In this document: positions 1-6,624 of the stretch, piece by piece | Layout: the number at the start of each line of letters is the position of its first letter | How positions within the stretch are numbered: the stretch's first letter is position 1 | From: Metabacillus rhizolycopersici | Lineage (GTDB): Bacteria; Bacillota; Bacilli; Bacillales; Bacillaceae | Direction of reading: 5' to 3' | Length of the DNA stretch: 64,000 bases | Assembly (NCBI RefSeq): GCF_020075705.1 | Contig: NZ_JAIQUM010000021.1 | Span: 1 to 64,000 of the forward strand | Position numbers and translations under genes: made by a program | The notes under the pieces: generated by a model | Database searches by the model: none | Told to the model about the DNA's origin: nothing | What the model saw: only the letters and a program-made list of their open reading frames with translations

Positions 1-124
1 ACTTGCTCATAAGTTTTGTACTATATAGTACGTTTTTGTTAATCGAAATTAACGTTGGCACGCTTGGTTTTGTTTAGTTTTCAAAGATCATCGTGTTGTC
101 GTTTCTCTCAGAAGCGACTTTATT
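1..124 (-). other. rRNA operon leader (16S gene lies off the left edge)
   Basis: Read on the minus strand, this stretch matches the transcribed leader that precedes 16S rRNA in Bacillaceae: a GATCTTTGAAAACTAAAC boxA-like segment, then an AT-rich spacer ending in GAGCAAGT at the window edge. Two strong promoters lie directly upstream. The mature 16S sequence is not visible and presumably starts within some tens of bases beyond position 1. The recognition rests on remembered leader sequences, not on an alignment. Confidence 0.75.
72..90 (-). promoter_or_regulatory. rrn boxA-like antitermination element
   Basis: The minus strand reads TGATCTTTGAAAACTAAAC, close to the boxA of Bacillus rRNA leaders (TGNTCTTTGAAAACT). 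It lies about 40 bases downstream of the predicted start of the second promoter. In rRNA operons boxA recruits the NusB/NusE antitermination complex. Confidence 0.7.
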
Positions 125-153
125 AATATATCACTTTCAAAATGTTAGGTCAA
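125..153 (-). promoter_or_regulatory. rrn promoter P2 (SigA)
   Basis: On the minus strand there is a -35 TTGACC at 153-148, a 17-base spacer and a -10 TATATT at 130-125. AT-rich sequence resembling an UP element lies upstream. Tandem promoters of this kind precede Bacillus rRNA operons. Confidence 0.8.
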
Positions 154-217
154 CACTTTTTTTAAAGTTTTTTAAAATGTGTTTCAAAACATCACCTGTC
201 AATCCGACAAGAATTTA

Positions 218-246
218 ATAATATAATAGATTCATTTAAATGTCAA
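218..246 (-). promoter_or_regulatory. rrn promoter P1 (SigA)
   Basis: On the minus strand there is a consensus -35 TTGACA at 246-241, exactly 17 bases, then -10 TATTAT at 223-218. It lies about 90 bases upstream of the second promoter, as in tandem P1/P2 rrn arrangements. Confidence 0.8.
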
Positions 247-639
247 CAATTAAATCGAATTACCTTAGAGCTTTAAATCCATTACTACTGAATACTACTC
301 AACGTTCATCAGAGAAGAACAGGAAAGACTTGATGAACCCCTTTGAGCGAGGACTTTTTTACGAGTTTCTTCTATATATACATCTTCATTTTAAACCGCT
401 TTGATATTTCTTTAACCAACTTATAACACATCACCTTTTTTAAAGTCTTTATTGTATGATTGCCCATAAAATAAGATTTTCCTTTTTTGTTTGGTATTCT
501 TCGTAAAACCTTTTCCGCAGTAAAAGGGATCCTCGAAAGACTCGCTACGAGCGAATGTCTAGTTCTTACTCGGCGGGAATCACACCCACTATATGTTACA
601 ACCTTGCTCGGACGCTCTCACACTGTGACTGGAAATCCG
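247..639. other. gene-free spacer with a cluster of hairpins
   Basis: No credible gene is seen between the hag terminator and the rrn promoters. The part nearest hag holds three short hairpins: 509-527 (CCTTTT/AAAAGG), about 540-552 (GCTCG/CGAGT) and 573-589 (GTGGG/CCCGC). They could be a structured RNA or the remnant of a mobile element. I do not recognise the family. The stretch 247-500 is AT-rich with no feature I can name. Confidence 0.4.
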
Positions 640-674
640 AAAAGAGACCCTAGTATTTGAACTAGAGTCTCTTT
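640..674 (-). terminator. hag terminator
   Basis: An inverted repeat (AAAGAGACTCTAG ... CTAGGGTCTCTTTT on the minus strand) starts about 12 bases after the stop codon of the last hag exon and ends in a short T run. Confidence 0.85.
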
Positions 675-685
675 CATATCTAAAA

Positions 686-2536
686 TTAACGAAGAAGTTG
701 TAAAACTCCTTGTGGTTGTTGGTTGGCTTGCTTTGCCGCTATGCCTTTCGGTCACAGAATAGACTATATCTTCATCCATGTTTTCATGGAGCTGGGCACT
801 TCGAACAGCTTTTACTACCCTACGAGATTCATAGCCATTGCTTGCGCCTTAGACCGTATTCTCTAGTCGTTGAACCTTCTCCAGAGTTTCCCCACAGGAG
901 CTTGGCTGCTGATTATCCATTGTATCATCTTCATCATTTTCAAACCTTCACGCTGACCGTTTCCAGTTACGTTGTGGTTGATGAAGCTTTAGGAAGTTCC
1001 AGCAATTCACCCAGTTATCCTCTAGCTCGTTACCAAGCTAGACGCCCTTCTAATCATTATCTCAAGAGTTGTAATACTCCTTGAGGCATCTGGTTAGATT
1101 GAGCCAACATTGCTTGTGCTGCTTGACCAAGAATTGAATTCTTAGTTTGTTCCATCATTTCTTTCGCCATCGCGCGAACATTTGCTTTCACAAATGACCA
1201 GACTATATCTTCACCCTCTAGTAATCTACTAATAAGGGTCGGGCACTTCGGATTCACAATGCTGATGACCATTGTTTCACCTACGGATTTCATCATCATA
1301 GCTTTTACCTTAGATGGTCTATCCTAGTCGTTGAACCTTCTCCACTCTTTCGAGACAGGAGCTTGGCTGCTGATTGCCCATATCCTTTCTTTTTTCAAAC
1401 CATCACGCTTGTCGTTTCCAACTACGTTGTGGTAAGAAAAGCTCTAAGGGTTTTCCAGCAATTCACCCGATGATAATCTCTAGCCGTTACCAGCTAGGAC
1501 GACTGTGCTTGTTACTGCTTTAAGCAGCTAAAGCATAATCAACGTCACGGATACGAGATTCCGCAGCAGTTAGGTTTTCAGAAGATGTGTTCAAATTATT
1601 AATTGTATGATCAAGTCTGTTTTGCTTAGCACCCATTTGAGAACGTTCATCAGAAACTAATTTGATGGCAGCGTCAATGTCAGTAATGGCAGCAGTTGAC
1701 GTTGCTGCATCAGTACCTAATGCAGGAACACCACCAGCAAAAAGTGCTGTTGATTGCATATCCGCAAAAGTAACATCTAGGGTTTGGTCTTCATTTGCAC
1801 CAATTTGGAATGTGAATGTTCCATCGGAACCAGCACCGCCTGAACCGTTTAATAATTTTTGAGTATTAAACTCAGTAGTTGTTGCAATACGATCTATTTC
1901 TGCGATAAGATCTGCATTCTCCTTTTGAATCTGTGCTCTATCTTCGGCTGTATTCGTATCAGAAGAAGATTGAACAGCTAATTCACGCATACGTTGTAGA
2001 ATGTCATGAGTTTCATTCAATGCACCTTCGGCAGTTTGAATCATAGAAATCAAATTTGTTATCGCAGTGGCTTTTTATCCTCTGCTTCTTTATGTTTCCA
2101 TAAAGTTCAGGTCATATCTTCATCCTAATAGGATGCCCCGCGCTCGTGGGTGGGTTATTGGTACGGTTCCTCACCACCTGACCGTCACACCTTCCTAACT
2201 ACTATTCTACCGATTCATTAGGCTTGGCTCGGTATTGCCCACCATCCACCTTGAAGATTGGTTTGGGGTTCCACCGAATTCACGGAGTGTTCATCTAAAC
2301 ATTACTGTTTAGAGCGGCATTTCTAGTCTACCGTCTTGAGCATTTTTAGATGCCATATCTAATCCACGAATTTGTCCACGCATTTTTTCAGAAATTGCAA
2401 GACCTGCTGCATCGTCCTTAGCACTGTTAATACGAAGTCCTGAAGATAATTTCTCCATTGATGATTGTTGCGCATTGTTTGCTGCACCCAACTGACGATA
2501 AGTATTCAACGCCGCAATATTATGATTAATTCTCAT
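686..2536 (-). CDS. hag: flagellin, gene interrupted by three group I introns
   Basis: Filament protein of the flagellum, exported by the flagellar type III system. Four exons on the minus strand are 2536-2330 (69 codons, D0/D1 N-terminus MRINHNIAALN...), 2050-1538 (171 codons, central region through SRIRDVD), 1170-1084 (29 codons, MAKEMMEQTKN...) and 730-686 (QANQQPQGVLQLLR and stop). Every junction falls between codons. Joining all four gives 283 residues, a usual flagellin size. Without splicing, introns 1 and 2 truncate the protein soon after NAQDG or RDVD. If only intron 3 stays, a 277-residue protein still ends in QSNQMPQGVLQLLR. Exon joins reproduce the family consensus (NAQDG-ISMIQTAEGALNE and RIRDVD-MAKEMM). 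The start is supported by AAGGAGG nine bases upstream. Confidence 0.93.
731..1083 (-). ncRNA. group I intron 3 in hag
   Basis: This 353-nt intron has P1 pairing the exon end GAUGCCU with the guide GGGCGUC (seven pairs including U.G at the splice site), directly before P2 (CUAGCU/AGCUAG). The P strand (AAUUGCUGGAA) and Q strand (AAUCAGCAGCCAAGC) form P4. The R strand (GGUUCAACGACUAG) and S strand (AAGAUAUAGUC) form P7. A GAAA-capped P9 precedes the terminal G at 731. No ORF or homing endonuclease is present. The first 27 bases are in frame with exon 3 and encode QGVLQLLR-stop, duplicating the flagellin end. The 3' site is inferred from the 8-base tail after P9 shared with intron 2. Confidence 0.9.
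1171..1537 (-). ncRNA. group I intron 2 in hag
   Basis: This 367-nt intron lies between GAU (RIRDVD) and AUG (MAKEMM) and ends in the canonical G at 1171. Its core is nearly identical to intron 3: AAUUGCUGGAA (P), CAAUCAGCAGCCAAGC (Q), GGUUCAACGACUAG (R) and GAAGAUAUAGUC (S). P7 is GACUA:UAGUC. P1 is proposed as GUUGAU with GUCGUC (one U-U mismatch, U.G at the splice site). The P1 loop holds an extra perfect stem GCUUUA/UAAAGC and the in-frame stop that ends unspliced translation at RDVDYALAA. P9 is CAUUUG/CAAAUG. There is no endonuclease ORF. Confidence 0.9.
2051..2329 (-). ncRNA. group I intron 1 in hag
   Basis: This 279-nt intron lies between GGU (NAQDG) and AUU (ISMIQ) and ends in G at 2051. 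P1 pairs GACGGU with GCCGCUC (U.G at the cut, one bulge), directly before P2 (CUAAAC/GUUUAG). P4 is UCGGU:ACCGA and P7 is GGUCA:UGACC, different bases but the same pairings as introns 2 and 3. The Q strand GGGCAAUACCGAGCCAAGC is a classic group I signature. P9 is CUUUAUG-GAAA-CAUAAAG, followed by a further hairpin. It is shorter and more diverged than the other two and has no ORF. Confidence 0.92.
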
Positions 2537-2542
2537 TATAAA

Positions 2543-2579
2543 TTTCCTCCTTGAATATATGAATGATCCACATCCATGT
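2543..2579 (-). promoter_or_regulatory. CsrA-binding leader and ribosome site of hag
   Basis: The hag leader carries ACATGGATGT at 2579-2570, with CACAT/ATGTG pairing that presents GG in a hairpin loop. This is essentially the CsrA consensus. A second GGA lies in the Shine-Dalgarno sequence AAGGAGGAAA at 2552-2543. In B. subtilis, CsrA represses hag by binding two such sites, and csrA lies next door here too. Confidence 0.8.
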
Positions 2580-2639
2580 GAATCTTCTAAATAAGGTATC
2601 CCTCATGTCGGCCGCCATGGGTTCAACCTCTTACTTTAT

Positions 2640-2665
2640 ATATCGTCTCTGGGTGGAATAGTTTA
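2640..2665 (-). promoter_or_regulatory. SigD promoter of hag
   Basis: TAAA at 2665-2662, 14 bases, then GACGATAT at 2647-2640 on the minus strand matches the SigD consensus TAAA-N14/16-GCCGATAT at 11 of 12 positions. It lies about 100 bases upstream of the start codon, leaving room for the CsrA-controlled leader. Confidence 0.82.
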
Positions 2666-2689
2666 ATAGCTTTTAAAGAAAAAAATAAA

Positions 2690-2720
2690 AAAACCTCAAG
2701 TGTTTTTCACTTAAGGTTTT
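2690..2720 (-). terminator. terminator overlapping the csrA stop codon
   Basis: The inverted repeat AAAACCTTAAGTG / CACTTGAGGTTTT is followed by a T run on the minus strand. The last csrA codons and its TGA stop lie inside the stem. It separates the fliW-csrA transcript from the hag promoter. Confidence 0.85.
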
Positions 2721-2940
2721 TGGATGTGCTTTTTAAAATATCCAATACATTCGGAAGAGTGGAAGCCGCTTCACTATTTGATTCCTGTATCGACACATAA
2801 ATTTCCTTCCGATGCACTTCAACTTCTTTCGGGGCGTTTATCCCTAGCTTTATTTGATCGCCTTGAACAGATAGAATCGTAATCTCAATGTTATCGCCAA
2901 TTTGAATCGATTCATTTAGTTTTCTCGTCAAAACCAGCAT
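2707..2940 (-). CDS. csrA: carbon storage regulator CsrA
   Basis: RNA-binding translational repressor. In Bacillus its main target is hag mRNA, and FliW antagonises it. The 77-residue protein opens [20 protein letters not shown], the hallmark of the CsrA/RsmA family. The usual [24 protein letters not shown] core follows at about residues 25-48. The length matches the B. subtilis protein (about 74). AGGAGG precedes the ATG. The gene starts 11 bases after fliW, so the two are cotranscribed. The hag leader downstream carries a near-ideal CsrA site. Confidence 0.97.
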   Translation of the reverse strand: MLVLTRKLNESIQIGDNIEITILSVQGDQIKLGINAPKEVEVHRKEIYVSIQESNSEAASTLPNVLDILKSTSKNLK

Positions 2941-2951
2941 ACTTCCACCTC

Positions 2952-3389
2952 CTATTTGCCTACTTTTTCAGGAAACAAATGTTGTTTTGTTTTATATTGA
3001 GGGGTATTCAAGATAATTTGTTTCGCTTGGTTGTTTTTCGCGTTGAGGACGATCGGTGCTTGTAAGTTAGCTGTTGAATCTTCAAAAGGATCTTTAACAT
3101 TTAAGATCATCCACACAACTACATCTTTTTCAGAAGTAAGATTCAAGAGTTGCTTATCACCTTCAGAAAGATCAAATTCATAAGTTGTGAAGTATTGAAA
3201 TGGATTCACAACCACAAAGCCTAATTCAGGTGTTGCCATTGATTGTAAAATCCAAAATGGTGAATCGGTGTCTAATGGTAGTAGGACAAATGATTTTTCT
3301 TCTAAAAAGCCTGGGATTCCATTTTGAAATTGGAGAATGTCCTTTTCATCTGTTTCGATTACTCCGTGGTACTTTGTTGTTGTGCCCAT
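2952..3389 (-). CDS. fliW: flagellar assembly factor FliW
   Basis: Protein that binds free flagellin and CsrA, so flagellin export controls flagellin translation. The 145 residues carry the family signature: [20 protein letters not shown] near residues 18-37, a central [11 protein letters not shown] segment and a conserved [11 protein letters not shown] strand. The start is set by GGAG nine bases before ATG, and it lies only a few bases from the yviE stop, indicating tight coupling. It is followed directly by csrA, as in B. subtilis. Because its partner Hag comes from an intron-containing gene here, FliW activity would depend on splicing as well. Confidence 0.97.
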   Translation of the reverse strand: MGTTTKYHGVIETDEKDILQFQNGIPGFLEEKSFVLLPLDTDSPFWILQSMATPELGFVVVNPFQYFTTYEFDLSEGDKQLLNLTSEKDVVVWMILNVKDPFEDSTANLQAPIVLNAKNNQAKQIILNTPQYKTKQHLFPEKVGK

Positions 3390-3393
3390 TCAT

Positions 3394-3963
3394 TTATTCT
3401 CCTTTATTTACTGACTCAAAATCGATCGAGAGTTCATTTCGTCTTTCTAGCTCCACTTCTACATTTCCTGGCTGATAATCAATGATTGGTTTATGTACGG
3501 TAGCATTTATTAGCGACTTGTTCATCTTCGCCTCAATATTTACTTTTGCTGGCTCATAGTGAATTTTCACGCTTCCGGCTGATGGAATAAAACCGATATT
3601 GAAGGGATACATTGGCTTTTCACTATGCTTTTTCGCTAGATCAGCAAGCGGGTTTCCGCCATCTTCAATCCGCTTTAACTGCTCGCCTTCTTCAGCTCTG
3701 CGGGCGATCCCAGCAAGTGCATCCTGATAGCCCTGTTGTGCAGCTTCGCTTACTCGGCGTGAGATATGCTTCAAATCCATGTCTGCCCATGCTTCTGTTT
3801 GATCAATTGATAAGGTGGATGGAGTGGTTTCGATTGTTAATTCTGCTTTAGGCTGCTCCATTGACAGCTCTGCTTTTGGTTGTTCGATTGTTTGTTGACC
3901 TTTAGTAGTATGAATCCCTAGCTGCGCCGATATACTTTGCAGGCGAATTTGCGGTACATTCAC
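3394..3963 (-). CDS. yviE: YviE-like protein (DUF6470 type)
   Basis: Protein of unknown function that sits between flgL and fliW in Bacillus flagellar clusters. I chose the GTG at 3963 (MNVPQIRLQS...), with AAGGGAG upstream. This gives 189 residues. An ATG 30 bases further upstream would lie inside a dispersed repeat. Near the N-terminus there is a repetitive stretch with QPKAELSMEQPKAELTIE, i.e. short near-identical beta-like units. The rest is hydrophilic with no signal peptide or membrane segment. Assignment rests on position and overall character. A terminator and the repeat separate it from flgL, so it may need its own promoter. Confidence 0.85.
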   Translation of the reverse strand: MNVPQIRLQSISAQLGIHTTKGQQTIEQPKAELSMEQPKAELTIETTPSTLSIDQTEAWADMDLKHISRRVSEAAQQGYQDALAGIARRAEEGEQLKRIEDGGNPLADLAKKHSEKPMYPFNIGFIPSAGSVKIHYEPAKVNIEAKMNKSLINATVHKPIIDYQPGNVEVELERRNELSIDFESVNKGE

Positions 3964-3979
3964 TGGTTTCACTCCCTTG

Positions 3980-4078
3980 TAAGAAAAGCGCAAGCGCCTT
4001 GTTCAGCCTCGGGCAAATAAGACGCTTTTGACCTCGAGGGGCTAGGCGCTGGAGCTGGACACGAAAACTAAGTCCAAA
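3980..4078 (+). repeat. dispersed foldback repeat, copy 1
   Basis: The sequence runs from AGAAAAGCGCAAGCGCCTTG to GGGGCTAGGCGCTGGAGC and ends in the tail ACACGAAAACTAAGTC. The two ends are complementary (AGCGCC / GGCGCT and a CAGCC / GGCTA arm), so the unit folds on itself. The variable middle hairpin is missing here. It sits between flgL and yviE. Confidence 0.85.
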
Positions 4079-4100
4079 ATTTTATACTTTCTTATCTTGT

Positions 4101-4134
4101 AAAAAGGTCTGACCCATCGTTTATGTGTCAGACC
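4101..4134 (-). terminator. terminator after flgL
   Basis: GGTCTGAC ... GTCAGACC followed by TTTTT on the minus strand, about 20 bases after the flgL stop codon. It divides the flagellar run into two transcription units. Confidence 0.85.
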
Positions 4135-4156
4135 GATCAATCGTATTTACTGTTTC

Positions 4157-5035
4157 TTATCTTAAAAAGTCAATCAATGACGGCTGAATAATTCTTGAAC
4201 TGACCGCGAGCGATGCACGGTGAATACTTTCTTGGATTGTTAAATCTGTAATCACTCGTTCGATGTCTGCGTCTTCGTTTTCAGACAAAATTCGGCTTGC
4301 GATGATTTCTTGGTCTTGAATTCGTGCATCGATCATTTCTAAGCGATTATAGCGGGCCCCGATTTCAGAGCGTTCTGCCGACATGACATCAAAATGGTCG
4401 TCTAATTTGCTTAGGAAGTCATCACCGGATTCCAGCGTTCCACTGTTTAATGCATCTTCAAGCAATTGCAGTGTATCAAAAAGCTCACTACCAAACACAT
4501 TTGTCGCGTTGATATTCACTTTTAGATTCACACCGTTTGATACCTCAACATTAAATGCGTCTGTGTTCATATCAACGGAAATCGTACCGTCCGTAATTGT
4601 GACAGGGGCACTGTCTGTTTTAGTTCCGTTAAAAATGTAACGGCCAGCTACTTGTGTGTTTGCGACATTCGCAATGTCTTCTTTTAGCTGCCCAATTTCA
4701 ACCGCGATCGCTTTTAAATCTGAAGGGCTGTTTGTACCAGTTTGCCCTTGAACGACTAATTCACGAACACGTTGCATCACTTGGGTCGCATGGTCAATTC
4801 CTGCTTCTGAGCTCTCCATCCACTGATACGCTTCATTTAAGTTCCGTTTATACTGTTCAACTTCTGTTAAGTTTGAACGATAATACATCCCTTTAATCGC
4901 GACAACAGGATCATCAGAAGGGCGGTTAATCTTTTTGCCTGTTGCAAGCTGATCCTGGTATTTTCCCATATTTGAATAGCTTTGGCTTAAATGACGGAGC
5001 GAATTCGTCGCGATCATTCCTTGAGTTACACGCAT
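4157..5035 (-). CDS. flgL: hook-associated protein FlgL (HAP3)
   Basis: Junction protein between hook and filament, exported by the flagellar machine and placed after FlgK. The 292 residues open with MRVTQGMIATNSLRHLSQSY and hold the flagellin-like N-terminal helix (MGKYQDQLATGKKINRPSDDP) and the C-terminal SRIIQPSLIDFLR that pack in the D0 core. Length fits B. subtilis FlgL (about 298). It starts 11 bases after flgK, so they are cotranscribed. A strong terminator follows. In Bacillus the gene is in the late flagellar set. Confidence 0.97.
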   Translation of the reverse strand: MRVTQGMIATNSLRHLSQSYSNMGKYQDQLATGKKINRPSDDPVVAIKGMYYRSNLTEVEQYKRNLNEAYQWMESSEAGIDHATQVMQRVRELVVQGQTGTNSPSDLKAIAVEIGQLKEDIANVANTQVAGRYIFNGTKTDSAPVTITDGTISVDMNTDAFNVEVSNGVNLKVNINATNVFGSELFDTLQLLEDALNSGTLESGDDFLSKLDDHFDVMSAERSEIGARYNRLEMIDARIQDQEIIASRILSENEDADIERVITDLTIQESIHRASLAVSSRIIQPSLIDFLR

Positions 5036-5046
5036 GTTCTATTTAC

Positions 5047-6606
5047 CTACCTTCCTGATAATCCCATTCCGTTAATGATGCGATCTAATATCTCATCCTG
5101 CATTGTAATCATTCGTGCTGATGCATTGTATGCATGCTGGAATTGGATCATGTTTGTCATTTCTTCATCAAGTGAAACGGCACTGACAGACTGTCTTCTG
5201 ACTTCAACGGCATCTCGTAACACCTCACTGTTCGAGGTTAGGCGTGTTGCCTCCTGTGAATCGACGGCCATTCCACCGATAATGCTTTCGTAATAGTTTT
5301 GAAAGGATGTAGTGTTTCCATCAATACTAAATGTTTTGTTTTTTACATTTGCTAAAATAATAGCGTTCTGACTATCACCAATCGCTACGCTACCATCTGA
5401 GTTAGCTAATGCTGCAGCGATGTTATCTGTCGAGTTCAGAATATCTTGTGACACTTGGATTAGCGCTGCTGCACCTTTTGACGTTGTTAATGAAACATCA
5501 CCGAATGAAAAGAAATCAAGTGGTGTATGTGTACCTGCATTGTAATCCGTCATACTTCGTCCTGCTTGATGTGCCTCATTAAATTTACTCGCAAATTCGA
5601 ATGCCATTGTATCAATGTTCGCAAGCATGTCAGGAAATGCGCCTTTTTCAAACGTACTAGATCCACTTTCATACGTATATCCATAGGAATCAATTAAGCT
5701 ACTAATTTTCCCTGTGCTATTAAACTCTAATGCACCGAGTTTTTTTTGACCGATTGTTACCGATTCAACTAAGCCGCTATCTGCTTTGTAGCCTACCTGC
5801 AGTGTGTTCGCCTTTTTCTGTTTTGCATCAACAAGCGTACCTAACGTGTTGCCATTGTCATCAACAATGGCAACTGTTAGCGCACCTTCTGCGATGGCAA
5901 GGGCATTCCCACCAGAAGGATTTCCCGTTACTTTAATGTTTGCTAGTGATGAGAGTTGGTCGATTAAGCGATCCCGTTCGTCATATAAATCATTAGGTAA
6001 GTAGCCATGTGGTTCGATTTCAGAGATTTGCTTATTAATATTGTTAATTTGTAACGCTAGTGAATTAATTTCCTTCACCGTGACATCAAGCTCATTTTTT
6101 AAATCACCTTGGATTGATTTCAATGATGTTGATAAATAGTTGAACGTTTCAGCCACAGCAATCCCACGTTCACGGACAACCGAACGCGCGCCTGCATTTG
6201 TTGGGTTCACCGCTAAGTCTTGTAATGATTGCCAAAAACGGTCAAGAGTACTTGATAAGCCTGTCTCAGACGGCTCATTCATAATTTCCTCCATTTTCTC
6301 TAACGCATCTGCACGAGATTCCCAATAGCCTAGTTTGTTATTTTCATTTCGATATTGAACATCTAAGAAATCCTCGCGTACACGTTGAACGGTTCCACCT
6401 TCTACACCAGTACCTATTTGGCCCGGTATTGTTGGGCTATTTTTTGAAACAGTCGGATACGGCGTTGTCTGTACAAAGTTAACACGTTGGCGTGAATAGC
6501 CAGGTGTATTGGCATTGGCAATATTATGTGCCGTTGTACTTAACGCACTTTGTTGCGTAAACATTCCGCGTCTCGCAGTTTCTAATCCGAAAAATGTTGA
6601 TGTCAT
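5047..6606 (-). CDS. flgK: hook-associated protein FlgK (HAP1)
   Basis: First hook-filament junction protein, exported with help from the chaperone FlgN encoded just upstream. The 519-residue protein has the flagellar rod/hook N-terminal motif (ALSTTAHNIANANTPGYSRQ, about residues 22-41). It ends in the matching C-terminal helix (MTNMIQFQHAYNASARMITMQDEILDRIING) that pairs with it in the D0 domain. Length is close to B. subtilis FlgK (507). AAAGGAGG precedes the ATG. The gene lies 18 bases after flgN and 11 before flgL. Confidence 0.97.
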   Translation of the reverse strand: MTSTFFGLETARRGMFTQQSALSTTAHNIANANTPGYSRQRVNFVQTTPYPTVSKNSPTIPGQIGTGVEGGTVQRVREDFLDVQYRNENNKLGYWESRADALEKMEEIMNEPSETGLSSTLDRFWQSLQDLAVNPTNAGARSVVRERGIAVAETFNYLSTSLKSIQGDLKNELDVTVKEINSLALQINNINKQISEIEPHGYLPNDLYDERDRLIDQLSSLANIKVTGNPSGGNALAIAEGALTVAIVDDNGNTLGTLVDAKQKKANTLQVGYKADSGLVESVTIGQKKLGALEFNSTGKISSLIDSYGYTYESGSSTFEKGAFPDMLANIDTMAFEFASKFNEAHQAGRSMTDYNAGTHTPLDFFSFGDVSLTTSKGAAALIQVSQDILNSTDNIAAALANSDGSVAIGDSQNAIILANVKNKTFSIDGNTTSFQNYYESIIGGMAVDSQEATRLTSNSEVLRDAVEVRRQSVSAVSLDEEMTNMIQFQHAYNASARMITMQDEILDRIINGMGLSGR

Positions 6607-6624
6607 AGTCGTTTCCTCCTTTCG

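Noticed and set aside
470..640. Group II intron remnant after hag
   Set aside because: I could not find a domain V hairpin or any reverse-transcriptase coding trace.
710..1084. Open frame of 124 codons on the plus strand
   Set aside because: It lies antisense to intron 3 of hag, has no ribosome site and resembles no protein. The group I core explains the sequence.
686..2536. hag as a frameshifted pseudogene, an intein-containing gene or an IS-interrupted gene
   Set aside because: The gaps have group I core motifs with compensatory pairings and no terminal inverted repeats, transposase or intein motifs, and exact excision restores the flagellin frame at all junctions.
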